From Akebia trifoliata (taxonomy: Eukaryota > Streptophyta > Magnoliopsida > Ranunculales > Lardizabalaceae): 64,000 nt of DNA. Position 1 is the stretch's first letter; each line of letters begins with the position of its first letter. This document shows positions 21,997 through 33,677 of the stretch, piece after piece. The translations under genes and the position numbers were made by a program. A model generated the notes under the pieces. That model was not told the origin of the DNA. It saw only the letters and a list, made by a program, of their open reading frames with translations, and made no database searches. The DNA lies in the NCBI GenBank assembly GCA_017979445.1, contig CM030717.1:25035288-25099287 (forward strand), read 5' to 3'.

Positions 21997-23210
21997 TGAT
22001 GAGTGTCTCGAAATACTCAATTATACGTAAATTTTCCGAACATTTATCTTGATTTTTATCCCTATTTATCCATATTAAAGTAATAATCATGATAAGCCTC
22101 GAAACACCATGTTGCATGTTAATTAGGTATAATTATACATAAATAAATTCATTTACTAAATAAATCTAATTACATATGTTTCTTGTGTAAAAAATCAATA
22201 GTTTGAAATCAAAATCTCAAGGCAAAAGCATTTGGGCCCACTTTGGAATGCCCTAATCCTTTGGAATGTCATAATCCTTAATTCATATTCTCTTCTTTTG
22301 TCTTTTTGTGCAAAGAAAAGTGGAGACTACTTTTAGCATCTTTTACACACATTTTTCTCTATAAATAGAGCCTCAATCTCTAGAGAAAAGGCCCCTCTTG
22401 GTTCTCTTATCCAAGACTCCTTTAATTTAAGGCTCTTAGCCTATTCTTTTATTTTTTGTATTTTTATCTTCTAGTTATTTTCTTTTGGCTAAATAGTCTT
22501 GTAAGAAGTATAAGAAAAAGAATTTGTTAGTTTCTCCATAAAATGAAGAAAAGTTTTTTCATTTCTTATCTTCCCTCTCTTGCAATGACATTAGGCTAAG
22601 CTCCCCTTCATTGGAGAGTGGGAAAGCCTAGAGCAAGTTCTTGTATAGTTTCTAATTTCATGCCTTTCTTTTATTTAAAATGCTTATGAGTTCTCTTTAA
22701 AATTTCTTGCACATTTTATTCTTAATATAGATACTTTATACTTAGATTAGATCAAGATAAAGTATGCTTAAACTAGATAATTGGTAGTAGAAATTTTTTA
22801 AAGAATTCTACTTTGTTTATGTCTCTTATTTGATTGCATTTACTAAACTTTCCGATCTAAGGAGCTAACATCAAGCCCTTACGATTGAGTTATAAAAAGG
22901 CTAGAGATTAGGAATTGCTCATCAACATGTTCTAGGTAGATCCACCTCCAATGGTGTTTTAATTTCATAAGTTTAATTGTTTTTAACTTTATTTACTTTA
23001 GTTCATTTTCTAACAACTTTAAATCTTCTTATAACTTCAAAAATACAAAGAAAAACAGTTTTAATTTCTTTTGGTTAATTCAAATTTTATTCTCTTAGCT
23101 TAACTCTATTCCCCCTTTCTCTTGGGATCGATCCCCCTACTTGCCCCACAAGTAAGGTAAAAGTAAGATTAGTATTAACTCCGATGGGAAGAACAACGAT
23201 AGTTCCACCA
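21997..23210 (+). mobile_element. Solo LTR, second gypsy family, copy B (plus orientation)
   Basis: Starts TGATGAGTGTCTC and ends CGATAGTTCCACCA, homologous end to end with the reverse complement of 3876-5039. It contains 'ctataaatagagcc' (TATA) near 22360, an 'ttcttttattttttgtattt' R-like region, and a U5-like end 'gggatcgatccccctacttg' near 23123. The flanking pentamers (gggtg left, caaga right) do not match, and the flanks belong to different elements (an LTR on the left, Tat-C pol on the right). This suggests recombination after insertion. Confidence 0.75.
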
Positions 23211-24530
23211 CAAGACAAGAGAAAACTACCATTAAGTTACCAAGAAGGACCTGCGATAGATGAGATGGAATTGGTTAGTGTGATAGTTGTAATAGGAGAT
23301 CAAGGGTGGATAAACCTAATTTTTACCTTCTTACAGCTAGAAGTGTTGCCCAACAATCCAAAGGAAATAAGACGCATAATGAGCAGGGTAGAAATATACA
23401 TTATCAGGGATGGAAAACTATACAGGAAGTCAATAGGAGGGCCACTCCTACATTTCTTAATGTCAAAAGAGGCAAAGAACGTATTGAGTGAGATCCACGA
23501 AGGAGATTGTGGGGATCATTCAAGGGCAAGGTCCTTGGTCTACAAAGTACTCTCCCAAAGGTATTCCTGGCCATATTTGTAAAAGGACGTTATTCTGCAT
23601 GTCAAGCATTATAATGATTACCAAAGATACGGAAGGATAATCCGACAGCCAACAATACAACTCAATTTCCTCATCAATACTTGGTCATTTGATTGATGGG
23701 GGATTGATATAGAAAGCTCACTACCTAGGGCACTAGGTAACCTAACTTTCTTGCTAGTGGTGATATATAACTTTACCTAGTGGGTGGAAGCACTCCCCCT
23801 AGCCAGAATATGCCAACAAGAAGTATAAAAGTACCTATGGGAAAATATAATCTGCCGATTTGGTCCGTCACGCACAATAATCTTAGACAATGGGAGACAA
23901 TTTGCAGGAGAGCAAGTTAAAATTTCTACAAAGAGCATGGGATAACAATAGTTATTCTCCACGCCACATTATCTATAGGGCAACGAACAAAGTACTAATA
24001 GATATCCTAAAAATGAGGTTGGGAGAAGCAAAGGGAAGATAGACAGTGGTCTTGCATGGTGTACTATGGGCCTACAGGACAACTATTGGAACCTCCACAG
24101 GGATGTATCCATTCGTAATGGCTTATGGTATGGAGGCAGTAATACCCATAGAAAGTAACTTCCCAACAATAAGGTCAAAAGTAGTGTAGACTGATCAGAA
24201 CAACCAACAGCTAATTGTAGAATTAGATTTGCTGGAAGAAAAATGATATGCAGCACCGATAAGGCTAGAAAATTATCATTAGAAATTGCAAAGTTACTTC
24301 AATAAGAGAGTCCACCACAGGTAGTTCAAAGAAGGAAATCGAGTGCTTCAAAGAGTATTCTAGAATATAGAAAATAAAGCAGTGAAAAGTTGGACCCTAA
24401 CTGGGAAGGGCCATACAAAGTAGCAAGAGTAGGCCAGAAAAGAGTATATTAATTGGTTACAATGACCGATCAAGAGCTGCCTAGATCGTGTAATACATGT
24501 AATCTGAAAAGATATTATCAATAAAGAAAT
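23211..24530 (+). pseudogene. Tat-C integrase pseudogene
   Basis: The conceptual protein has 'YIIRDGKLYRKSIGGPLL', 'EIHEGDCGDHSRARSLVYKV' and 'SWPYL' (zinc-binding half), then 'HYNDYQRYG', where both zinc-ligand Cys are Tyr. The catalytic core follows: 'SFDWWGIDI', 'WVEALPLARI', 'FGPSRTIILDNGRQF'; the region around the final Glu is corrupted. After this come 'LHGVLWAYRTT', 'GTSTGMYPFVMAYGMEAVIP' and 'FNKRVHHR' near the C-terminus. Stops and frame changes are frequent. Everything upstream (gag, protease, RT) is absent because the solo LTR ends at 23210. Orientation is opposite to the gene at 25925-28250. Confidence 0.85.
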
Positions 24531-24559
24531 CTATTTTGATCACTAATAGCCTATGCGCA

Positions 24560-25200
24560 AATATAACACCAAAGTTGGATCCTACCTAGATCTGAGTCTA
24601 CGTGGGTTTTTTTTGCCTTAATTTGTAGAGTAAGAAGCTGGTTAGGGCCCTATTCTGATGAGAGTAAAATAGTACTAAAGTTGGATCTCACATTGATCCG
24701 AGCCTACGTGGGTCTTCTTTACCTTAATTGGTAGGGTAAGAAGTTGGTCAAGACCCTACTCTGATGAAAGTGGTACAGTACTAAATTTGGATCCCACGTA
24801 GATCTGTGCCTACATGATTTTTCTCTGCCTTAATTGGCAAGACAAGAAGTTGGTGGGGCCCAACTCTAACATGAGTACAATACACTAAAAGTTGATCCCA
24901 CCAAGATCGAGGCCTACATGGGTCTTTTCTGCCTTAATTGGTCGAGATCCTACTCTATTACAAGTCCAAGAGCATTAAAGATGGATCTTGCCTAGATTTA
25001 GGCTTACGTGGGTCTTCTCTACCTTAATTGGTAGAGTAAGAAGTTGGTCGACGCCTTACTCTACCACAAGTACAATAACATTGAAGATCGACCCCACTTG
25101 GATCTGGGCCTATGTAGGTCTTCTCTACCTTAATTGGCATAGTAAGAAGATAGTCGAGGCCCTACTCTAGCACAAATAATGTAGTACTGAGTTGGACTCT
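24560..25200 (+). repeat. Tandem repeat, about 90-110-bp unit, Tat-C 3' region
   Basis: A unit with 'gcctacgtgggtcttc', 'tctaccttaattggtagggt' and 'aagaagttggtc..gccctac' recurs about six times at 90-110-bp spacing (landmarks near 24595, 24702, 24807, 24912, 25002, 25108). The reverse complement of the same unit forms the array at 53520-53960. Confidence 0.85.
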
Positions 25201-25924
25201 TCTAAGAGTCTGTTCCTCGTAGCTCTCCTCTACTTTAACAACCATGCTCTGTCTTGAGTGACAAAGCACAGAGATTTATTTAGCTTGAAAGCAAGTCTTC
25301 GAAATCATCCTCTACCTGAGGTAAATAGAAGATTGCTGAACGATTACAGTTTATAAAAGCGCTGCAGAATAGTTATTTCAATAACATAGGTGAGTATTAT
25401 GCCCTGAAAGCCATTAAGTTATATATTGAGTAACATTGAGTTAGAGCCTTCTTAAAGAAAAGTAACTCAAAAGTACCTCCCCAAGTACATAAAGTTGTAC
25501 CACACAAAATTACTATGTGGTTATTTATGAAAAGGTTTCACCTAAGTAAAAATTACTTAAGGTAAAACTTGGGGGGAAGAGACAGTAAGACATAAATCAT
25601 GTGCAGTGCAAAAAATCAAAAAGTTAGTGTTAAAGTTCAAGAACAACAATTAGGAGCGCAACATAGAATCGTAAGTAAAACATTTTGTTAAAGTTCAGGT
25701 TAAGTTTAAAAAATAGATTAGTAGATTGTGTATGCAGCGTAAATAGTATGAAGAATTAAAGCTTATGTTAAAGGCAGAACAACAATTGATGTGTGAGCAA
25801 GATTTTCTCATTAATAACAAAAGAAGTATAAGAAAAATCCCAAAAATGGGATAATACAAAAGATAACAGCAAGAGCAGAATACAACAGAAACCAAGAAAC
25901 AAATCTTCATTCGGTCGTAGATAA
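25201..25924 (-). other. Spacer holding the 3' end of the antisense gene
   Basis: No open gene. Read on the minus strand, 25800-25865 ('gggatttttcttatacttc', 'ttgttattaatgagaaaatc') matches 52560-52620 after the stop of the Tat-Z antisense gene. It probably holds the 3' untranslated region and AATAAA-like poly(A) signals (minus strand). This role is inferred from position and conservation. Confidence 0.5.
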
Positions 25925-28250
25925 CTAGTTGGTAGAAAATGAAATCTCAGCTACAAGATTCGGAGGATCGATCACCTTGTCTTGATTGACGTCGATAATA
26001 GAAACATGAGGCAGGTTACTGGTATGAGCAATCGAGCCGATCTCTATAGCTTGATCCAAATCCACAGTATACCCAGCCTCAATAAGTTCACTAGGGACTC
26101 GGTCTAGGACAGCAATGGGGTTCTCCTGCTCATCTAGTTGAAAGGGTAGGACTCGCCCAAAGTTACCAGACCATATAAAGATTTCTTTGATAGGAGGACC
26201 AGTATGATTTCATCCTTTTTGTCTTCTTCATCATCATCCTCCTCATACTGAAGCAGAGCAGCCTCAAAGCCTTCGTGATAAGCTTTAAAAGAAGCTTCCT
26301 CTGCCAATCGAGAGTATTGGGCCTGCAGTTACCCCACAGTCTCTTGGTTTCAGCCTCATCTTCTTTGGCCTGAGTTGTCCTAATCGTCTCAATACCAGCC
26401 CTAAGGAAGACTAACTCAAGTTATTGCTGTTGTACTTTCTCTTGGATATCTACCAGTTCTACGTCTCTCCTCTATACTCTCTCCTTGTAGTTGGCCAGTT
26501 CCAGTTTTGAGATCTGCCAACTTCTTATTTGTAACTTCCAAATCTAAGTTAGCCTTGGAAACTTGGGCCAGGTTAGTCTCCATCTCCCCTCTAGCCTCTT
26601 GGGAAAATTGACTAGAAGAGGCTAGCTCAGCCTAGAGCAAAACAATTTTTTCTTCATGCTCCCTAGTCAAAGAAGCCGCTTAGTCCTCAACCTCACGCCA
26701 TTTCAATAAAAACTAGGTTCCATAGGAGTTGGCCTACAAGAAGAAAAAATAATTAAGTGAGCAAAGCCTAAAGAGTAAAATACAGAGTGGGAAGAGTAGA
26801 AAATTACTTGATAAAGACCATGGACAAACCAATCGAAGCCTAAGTTAGTGTTGACTCAGTCTGCAACATCTCAATCCTTAGGAGAAATGGAATGGGAGAC
26901 CAGAGAGGCAACAATGAAAGGGTTCCTCACCTTGCAGCTCCTGTTGTAAACATAAAAAGGGGGGTCGAAAGTCATTATTCTCATTTCCATCTTGAAGGAA
27001 AACGTCACGACCCCTCCAAGAGAATGCAACTTCCTCTAGAGGAGTCTTAAGGTGACTGGGACCCTCTTGATCAGACTCCTCTAGAGGGGAAGGACTCCAT
27101 ATACTTTTCCTGATCAACTATGCCTCTTACGCGATTGAAGTTCAAAGACAGGGTTGTGCTCCCTGATGGTATCCGATCTCTTCACCACCTAAGCCTGAAT
27201 CTCCTAAGGAAGCTCAACAGAAGTAGCAGTAACAACATAAGGGCCAACAGGCCCTTCATATACTAAGGCCAACGAGCCTACTTTTCTAGTGAGGATGGAG
27301 GCACCAAGGGCCAAATTCTTCTTTTTTTTCTTACCCTATTTAGAGGGATGAGTAGCCTTGATGGCAAGGGATAAGGAGAAAGAGAACTCTGAGAGGTCAA
27401 TGTTCATGGTGTCGGAAGACCCTAAAGGGGTTGAAGAAGAAGGAAGATCGAAAATAGAGGCAAAGGAAGTCTGATCAGAGGAACCCCATCATGCAGGTGG
27501 CCGAAGGAAATGATAGATCTGATCTTCCATCACCACCCCCTCAACAGATCTGGTTTGGAAGCCCACTGCCACTAGCCTCTTATCTTTGGATATTCTACGC
27601 TGCTCTTTTCTAGCCTCAATAACGGAAAGGGCAAAAGAATCTGTGAAGAGAAATGAAAGCACAGTCAGAGTCAAATTCAATTATAGACAGAATTGAAAAA
27701 GGAAACACAGCGAGGTGTCTAAAAATTAGTCTTACCCTGAAAAGTCTGAGGGACCCTAAATCCCTCATGAGGAGTGTCAGGGGCGAACCCTTAATTCCTG
27801 GAGACAATCAGGGGATCCTTATATCATCCTTTATCAGCAATGGGAAGAGATGGAGCTAGTGCAACTATTGTACTCTTGGAAGACAGCGAGTAATACCGAG
27901 GGCGTTAGGGGATAGCTTTCAAATTATACTTGGAGAGGAAGTCATTAGGGTTATGCCCATCTTCTCTATTATCTCCACCAGATGATAGAAGTTGCCAAAC
28001 ATTTGGCATAAGGCCTAGTTTATCTTACTCAACACCTTATTGAGGAAGGGAGAGAGGGAAATTAAGGCCAACCTTAATTTGGTCGGCATAGACCATAATC
28101 TCCCCCTGACGACATTCACCATGTCTTTAGGGTCCTTGCAAACCCAAATAGACACAAAAGAAGGGATATAAAGTCCCTTCCAAAGTTGGATCAATTAGCA
28201 GTCATTGAGAAATTAAGTTTGCAGAAAATAAAAGAAAAAAGGGAAGAAGA
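25925..28250 (-). pseudogene. Antisense gene of Tat-C (gypsy-type transposon protein), spliced, broken
   Basis: It lies opposite to the element's pol, between the tandem repeats and the LTR, where Tat elements may carry an antisense ORF. The minus-strand protein starts with a 'LRLALISLSPFLNKVLSKIN' region resembling the 'putative gypsy-type transposon' family, then 'RKEQRRISKDKRLVAVGFQT'. A middle part follows, then a coiled-coil-like Glu/Lys-rich stretch, the acidic 'FEAALLQYEEDDDEEDKKDE', and a C-terminus with 'PIAVLDRVPSELIEAGYTVD' ending in a stop at 25925-25927. Two introns are apparent: 27641-27735 (GT-AG, 95 bp) and 26734-26807 (GT-AG, 74 bp), both matched in the Tat-Z copy. Stops and frame changes within exons make it a pseudogene. 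The start codon is not certain and the molecular role is unknown. Confidence 0.7.
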
Positions 28251-28380
28251 TTACCTCAGTTTAAAAGAGGTAAAAAAGGCAGTAAAAAAAAAAGAATGTG
28301 AGTTTTTTTCACAAAATACAGAAAGATGAGATCACAGAGAGCAATAACACAGTAAAAGGGAAAATTAGCATCAAGTTCCC

Positions 28381-28388
28381 TATTTATA
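28381..28388 (-). promoter_or_regulatory. TATA-like box of the Tat-C antisense gene
   Basis: Minus strand 'TATAAATA' (plus 'tatttata') about 130-150 bp upstream of the first recognisable coding block. The surrounding sequence aligns with 46450-46500 upstream of the Tat-Z copy ('actccttta' shared), where the equivalent is 'taaaaata'. Confidence 0.5.
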
Positions 28389-28662
28389 GAAGAAAGTAAA
28401 GGAGTAACTACGTTTGGGAATATAGCCTAATCCAACCTAACCGTCGTAGTTTGGGGGGAAGTGCTGATGATAGTGGGGTCCATGGACGGACACAAATGAA
28501 AGATGATTCGCTTTAGCCGTCAAAAATGATTTGAAATGACATTACATTAAATACGTCGATTCATTGAAAGTATAAATAATTATAGAGAATCAAGGCAGCC
28601 AATGAAAAAGCGGTTACTTGTCTTGAGAAGATGGTGAGACTTTGCATCTTATCGAGAGGGGG

Positions 28663-29055
28663 TAATTGTATCAGGAAATAATCGTATAATTATCTAGACA
28701 ATACACGTGTCTAGGCCGATTGAGTGGTACTAGGCACAAATCAGCACACAAGCACTACCCAGCAGAAAGGCAGGTCAAGGCAGAAAGCACCTGGTTTAGC
28801 TAGAAAGGTAGCATGGCACTGATAGAAACCTGGTTTGCCAAGCAAGGCAGATTTGGTCAAAGAATACCTATAATCCTGATACGCGCATATCAAACCAAGA
28901 AGAATGGGTCTTTTGACGGATTGAAGGTCTAACCAATTTATTAGATTGTTTATCTACTTTTATAACTTCAGTGTCAGAGAGTTTTTGACAAGTGCCATGC
29001 CGGTACAATGAGGGAGGTGACAAGACTAACTTCGGACTCGTGAGATAGAAGTCCA
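28663..29055 (+). repeat. Tat-C LTR (about 393 bp)
   Basis: A purine run 'gagaggggg' precedes 'taattgtatcagg'. The Tat-Z copy has 'gagagaagg' before 'TGATTGTAAAGG' at the same place, so an LTR start is likely, with TG mutated to TA here. Matching blocks include 'tacacgtgtctaggccgatt', 'acctggtttgccaagcaagg', and, near the end, 'tttttgacaagtgccatgcc' and 'agaagtcca'. The LTR is shorter than in Tat-Z because of an internal deletion that removes the TATA region. Confidence 0.55.
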
Positions 29056-29090
29056 TTAGCACCGTCCATCAGATTCTTACCATAAAATTT
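29056..29090 (+). other. Leader/PBS-like sequence after the Tat-C LTR
   Basis: 'ttagcaccgtccatcagatt' resembles the GGCGCCGTCTGTGGG leader that follows the 5' LTR in Tat elements, and the Tat-Z copy has 'ttagcaccgttcaccagaat' at the same position. Finding a leader just after an LTR that itself follows a 3' region is unexpected. Confidence 0.45.
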
Positions 29091-29112
29091 CATTTTATTG
29101 TACAAATGTAGA

Positions 29113-32100
29113 AATCTTGAGCAAGTTTTGGGGATTTATAACAGCTACAATGCATCTCTCAATGAATCTTGATTTTTTTCTCATAACATCCAGTAAATTC
29201 TTCTTATAGAATTAGTACTGGTTTTTTTCCTTAGTCTCACTCACTATCTTGATTTTAGTTGAAGGATTTATCAATTTTCTAAGTTCTGAATTTTACGTCA
29301 TAAATAAATGAATTCTTGACATCTTTTAATGTCATCGATCAATCTGGATTGATTCAACAGTTAGACCATATTGAACCTTCCTTCACCAGAGGTATGGTTT
29401 TTGGTTGCTTTAGGAGTTGTTTATAAGCTTGATCTCCTTTCCTTCACCAAGAAGATCTATTAACAAATTAAATTAAGGATGTTAGGTTTATAGACAAACA
29501 TTTCAAATTCGAAATTTATATTGAGTTGAGTACAAACTCATATGTTTATGCCAGACCTTTCTCTTTGTAGCTTCATATGATTATGGCTCGAGTGTATTTA
29601 TCTCAAAAGTCAAATTGATTCATAATTTCATATTTCTATTTGGAGTGTTTCTTGATACCCCCTTGTAAAATTTTTTACAAGGAATGTTATCCCTTAATTG
29701 TCTTTTTTGTTATTTAGCTAAATTTATTGGATGATATTTGTTTTAGATAATTGGTTACTTTCTGGGGGTTATCATAGATACGATTGACATTGAGAAGTAT
29801 GGGAGTCTGCCTATCGATGAAAATTTGGGGAGTGTGCATATTGGTAAAGATATGGGGAGTTTGCTTATCAGTGAAAATCTAAGGAGTGTCCCTATTGGTG
29901 AAAATGTAGGATCATCATCGGCCATCCAAGTAGATATTGGGCAATGTGTTCATTACCAAAATCCCAACAAAGATGTTGAAAAGTTAAATATTCTGTATGT
30001 AGGCATGCATTTTTACACTATTGAGGAAGCAAAAAAATACTATGAAGATTACGCATGTCACTAAGGTTTTTGCATTCGTGTACGAACTACATATAAAACA
30101 TTACAGGGTTCAGATCAAGTGACTGGAGTAAAATATGTTTGCACACACGAAGGTAAACATGCCCCGAAAGTAAAACAAGAGACGATAACATATGGAAATG
30201 AAAGGGGCAAAAAGACTATTACAAAAAGTTATTCAACTTTTAAATGTGGATATGAGGCATACATGAGCATCGTATTCGATAAATATACAGCAAAATGGAA
30301 AGTATCTCTTTTCAACGATAGTCATAATCACAAGTTAGTCACACCAGCAAGGAGAATAAAAATGAGATCAAATCAAAGTATGCCAAAAATAGCTAAAGAT
30401 TTAGTTGAAATATTCTGAAGAGAAAATATTCAAGTTTGTAACCACCTGAGGGATATTAGGCCTAAGGAGTTGGAAAAAGTAAATGCAAATTTTGTATTCA
30501 ATTACTTCATGAAAAAAAAATAAAAATCTATAATTTTTCTTTACAATACAGTATGATGACGATAAGAAGGCGGCAAACTTTTTTTGGGTAGATGCTAGGT
30601 CAAGATTGTCATATGAGTATCTCGGTGATGTCGTTAAATTTGATAAAACTTATAGAACAAATAAGTTCGAGATGTCGTTTGGTCCATTTACTGGAGTAAA
30701 CCATCATTTTCAGTTTGGATGCGCTCTTCTACAATATGAAATAGAAACTACTTTCATATGGTTATTTGAGACTTGGCTTCAAGCTATGAGAGGACGAAAT
30801 CCAATTTTGATAATCACATACTAAGATTTAGCAATGAGAAATGCAATTGCCAAAGTTTTTCCCAACACCCATCATCGCTTATGTATTTGACACACCATGA
30901 AGAAGTTTGCAGAGAAATTATCTCATAAATACTTTGAAGGTTCTGATTTCAAAAGATAGAAAAATATATTTGGTCGACATACACAAGGGACGAATTCAAA
31001 AAGCAAGGGAATAGCGTGATTGAGAAAAATGAATTAGAAGGAAATGATTAGTTTCAACAATTATTTCAAATACGGGAGTTTTCAGTGCTTACTTATAATC
31101 GAAGCATTTTTTTTGTTGGTATGAATACCACTAGACGTAGTGAAAGCATTAATGCATTATTTGATGGATTCGTTAATTCGACAACAAATCTCAGAGAATT
31201 TGTTGTCGAGTATGAACAAGCATTGAAGGATAATATGAAAAAGGAGAGTGATTTAGATTATGAGACAAAGTACAAGTTTCGATGTGTTAATGACAACGAG
31301 TTACTTTTGAAGCATGCCATAAAAGTTTATACTAAAGCTATGTTTGACAAATTTAGGAAAGAATGGATCCAAGTTTTTCAATATAAAGTAGAAAGAAAAA
31401 AAATGGAAGATGGTTTTCAAACGTTTTTAGTGAAAACTAAGTGTAGCGAGTCTAAAGAGTTTCTTTTGAAATTCAATTTGGATACCTATAAGGGTGCATA
31501 TGAATGTAAACAATTTAAGTTTCTTGGAATTCTTTGTCGAAAATTTCTAAAGGTTTTTGCACACCTTGACATTGATGATATATCATCACACTTTATTCTT
31601 GAAAGATGACGACAAAGGACCAACAAATTTAGGATGATGGATGCACAAATATATGAGCAATGGGAAAAAACTATCAGCTACATTGAGATTTGCCAATATG
31701 TGTCAACAAGTAACTAAATTGGCCCATTGTACAACACCTTCAATGAAAGCATAGACATTGTTCATAAATACTTTAAATGAACTATCAAAGTAAATTTGTG
31801 AAATTCAACGTGAAGAAATGTCAAAATTGTGATTCCTGCAATCAAAGGCAGACATGAACAATGTAATAATAACCCATCTCAGTTGTTACTTCTGGACCTA
31901 AACATCTCGCAAACAAAGGGTGGGAAGAAAGATGACAAAGGAAAGGAAAATGTTGATAGTACTGGTAAAACATCGTGCAAACATCTAGTCCAATTGAAGA
32001 AGGTTTCTCTTGTGCATTGACTTTTCAAAAAGGTTTCCTCAAACTTTCCAAATATTGAATGAAGCTTTGTCAGGTAAACTATACTGCTCATCTGATCTTT

Positions 32101-33093
32101 GCCCTATCTTCTCAAGATGAAGATTTGGTAGATCCAATATTTAAATGGAGAAATAACCAATATCTTCATATTAAGAACCAAAATGTCATTACTCGTGAAT
32201 CTAAAGTGCAATTAAGTGGGAAAGTTTGAAAAAATTACGTTGGGAACATTTATCAAGATGCGAGTTATTCATTCTTGAGTTGCCCAATAGTGTAAATGTA
32301 GAGATTCAAAAGCCTGAATATTAACCTGAAGAACTACAAAACAAGTAGAAATTCACAAATACACTTAAACCAAATGACAACCTGTATTAATCAAAGCTCT
32401 AAGGAAAACATAAATAAATTAAACAAAATGGTAAATGAACATTTATCTAACCTCAATGTTTTGGATTTCTACATATGTATTATAAAATGAAATTAGATGA
32501 ATTAATATTTATGTGAAGAAGCTATCAAAAAGAGAAAAAAAAAATCAACCATAAATAACCATGAGAGCCCAAACATCAACTCTTTGAAAGACCCGGATTC
32601 TACATAAAAATTGAAACAAAACTCGGATGGAAAATGTGGAATTATTATGCAATTGTTTTAATTTGTTAATAGATCTTCTTGGTGAAGGAAAGGACATTAA
32701 GCTTATAAACAACTCCTAATGCATGTGGAGAGCATCAATCCCTTAACCCCATTCTCATTTTCAACAACATTTGATGGAATAATTATCATCTAGAAAAAGT
32801 TGAAAAAGCAACTAAAAATCATACCTCTGAGATGAACTTCGTCAAAATCGACTTGAGATGAACAATCACATATGGCAGAGATGAAGAAGATGTTGAGAAT
32901 TTATTTATTTATGATATAAAAATCAGAACTTAGAAAATTGATAAATCCTTTAACTAAAATCAAGATAGTGAGACCAAGGAAATAAAAAAACCATCGCTAA
33001 TTCTACATGAAGAATTTATTGGATGTTATGGTAAAAAAATCAAGATTCATCGAGAAATGCATTGTAACTATTATAAATCCCCAAATCTTGCTC
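29113..33093 (+). mobile_element. FAR1-type Mutator-like element with long terminal inverted repeats
   Basis: About 29113-29480 and 32655-33093 are inverted copies of each other: 'gcaagttttggggatttata' faces 'tataaatccccaaatcttgc', and 'gagttgtttataagctt' faces 'aagcttataaacaactc'. Between them lies a FAR1-related transposase reading plus. Long inverted repeats around a MULE transposase define a Mutator-like element. Beyond the right copy, 33094-33660 holds a second partial copy of the right repeat and 5' UTR-like sequence, so the true right border may be farther out. I could not find a 9-bp duplication. The left border coincides with the end of Tat-C leader homology. Confidence 0.75.
29780..32050 (+). 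pseudogene. FAR1/FHY3-like MULE transposase pseudogene
   Basis: N-terminal part: four copies of a 9-residue repeat (GSLPIDENL, GSVHIGKDM, GSLLISENL, RSVPIGENV), then a FAR1 DNA-binding domain: 'GMHFYTIEEAKKYYEDYACH', a TAA at 30062, then, in the same frame, 'FCIRVRT', 'GVKYVCTHEGKH' and 'FNDSHNHKLVTPA'. The MULE domain is at 30560-31000: 'FFWVDARSRLSYEYLGDVV', 'FDKTYRTNKF', 'PFTGVNHHFQFGCALL'. The second catalytic Asp region, normally IITDQD, reads 'IITY-stop-D'. 'NTTRRSESINALFDGFVNS' and a SWIM-like 'YECKQFKFLGILCRKFLKVF' follow, then 'AIKGRHEQCNN' and 'KGGKKDDKGKEN'. Frame changes near 30420-30600 and 30830-31085. FAR1-related host genes share this layout, but the inverted repeats make a transposon origin more likely. 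Confidence 0.88.
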
Positions 33094-33225
33094 AAATTGG
33101 TTTTTGTTCAACTCTACAAGAACTAAACAAATCAAAATTGGAAGAAGTGCACCATTATAGCTTCGTCAAAGTCGACCTGATATGAACAATCACATATGGT
33201 AAAGATGAAGAAGATGAGATTGAGA
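32833..33225 (+). repeat. Duplicated right-TIR segment
   Basis: 'gaacaatcacatatgg' with its neighbours 'cttcgtcaaaatcgacttga' and 'agatgaagaagatg' occurs at 32833-32890 and again at 33162-33220, about 330 bp apart in direct orientation. The right end of the Mutator-like element is thus partly duplicated. Confidence 0.75.
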
Positions 33226-33677
33226 TTTTGTCTGTCATTGTCATTGAGGTCAATAGTGTCACAAATATAGAGTGGTAATGTTCACCTGCACGTCTCCGTC
33301 TTCTTCATCACAATGGTTGGAATGGTAGTGAGTCATCATCGTCGCAATAGAGAGGAAAAGACAAGAGTAAACAATAGAGATGAAGCTGAAATACGTATTG
33401 GATTTTTCTCGCTTGATTTCTTCTCTTGATTTGTATCGTCGTTAGTGAATGGAGAGTAAATGATGAAGATGGTTAGGGTTTGAGTTGTAGAAGAGAAGAG
33501 AAAATAATGGGGAAGAGAGAAATTTGATTTGAATAGTTATAGATGCGGGAAAGTGTTTCTAAATGACGAAAGTTTTAAGTGATTAAAATAGCACTATCTA
33601 TATTGATCTAACGTCTGAAAATAATTGAATGGATGTTGGTTTGAGAATTTGGCAGGGGACGCGACCCTATATATATA

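Noticed and set aside
29780..32050. FAR1/FHY3 host regulatory gene
   Set aside because: Long inverted repeats on both sides, a TAA in the DNA-binding domain and a changed catalytic region fit a dead transposase better than a host gene.
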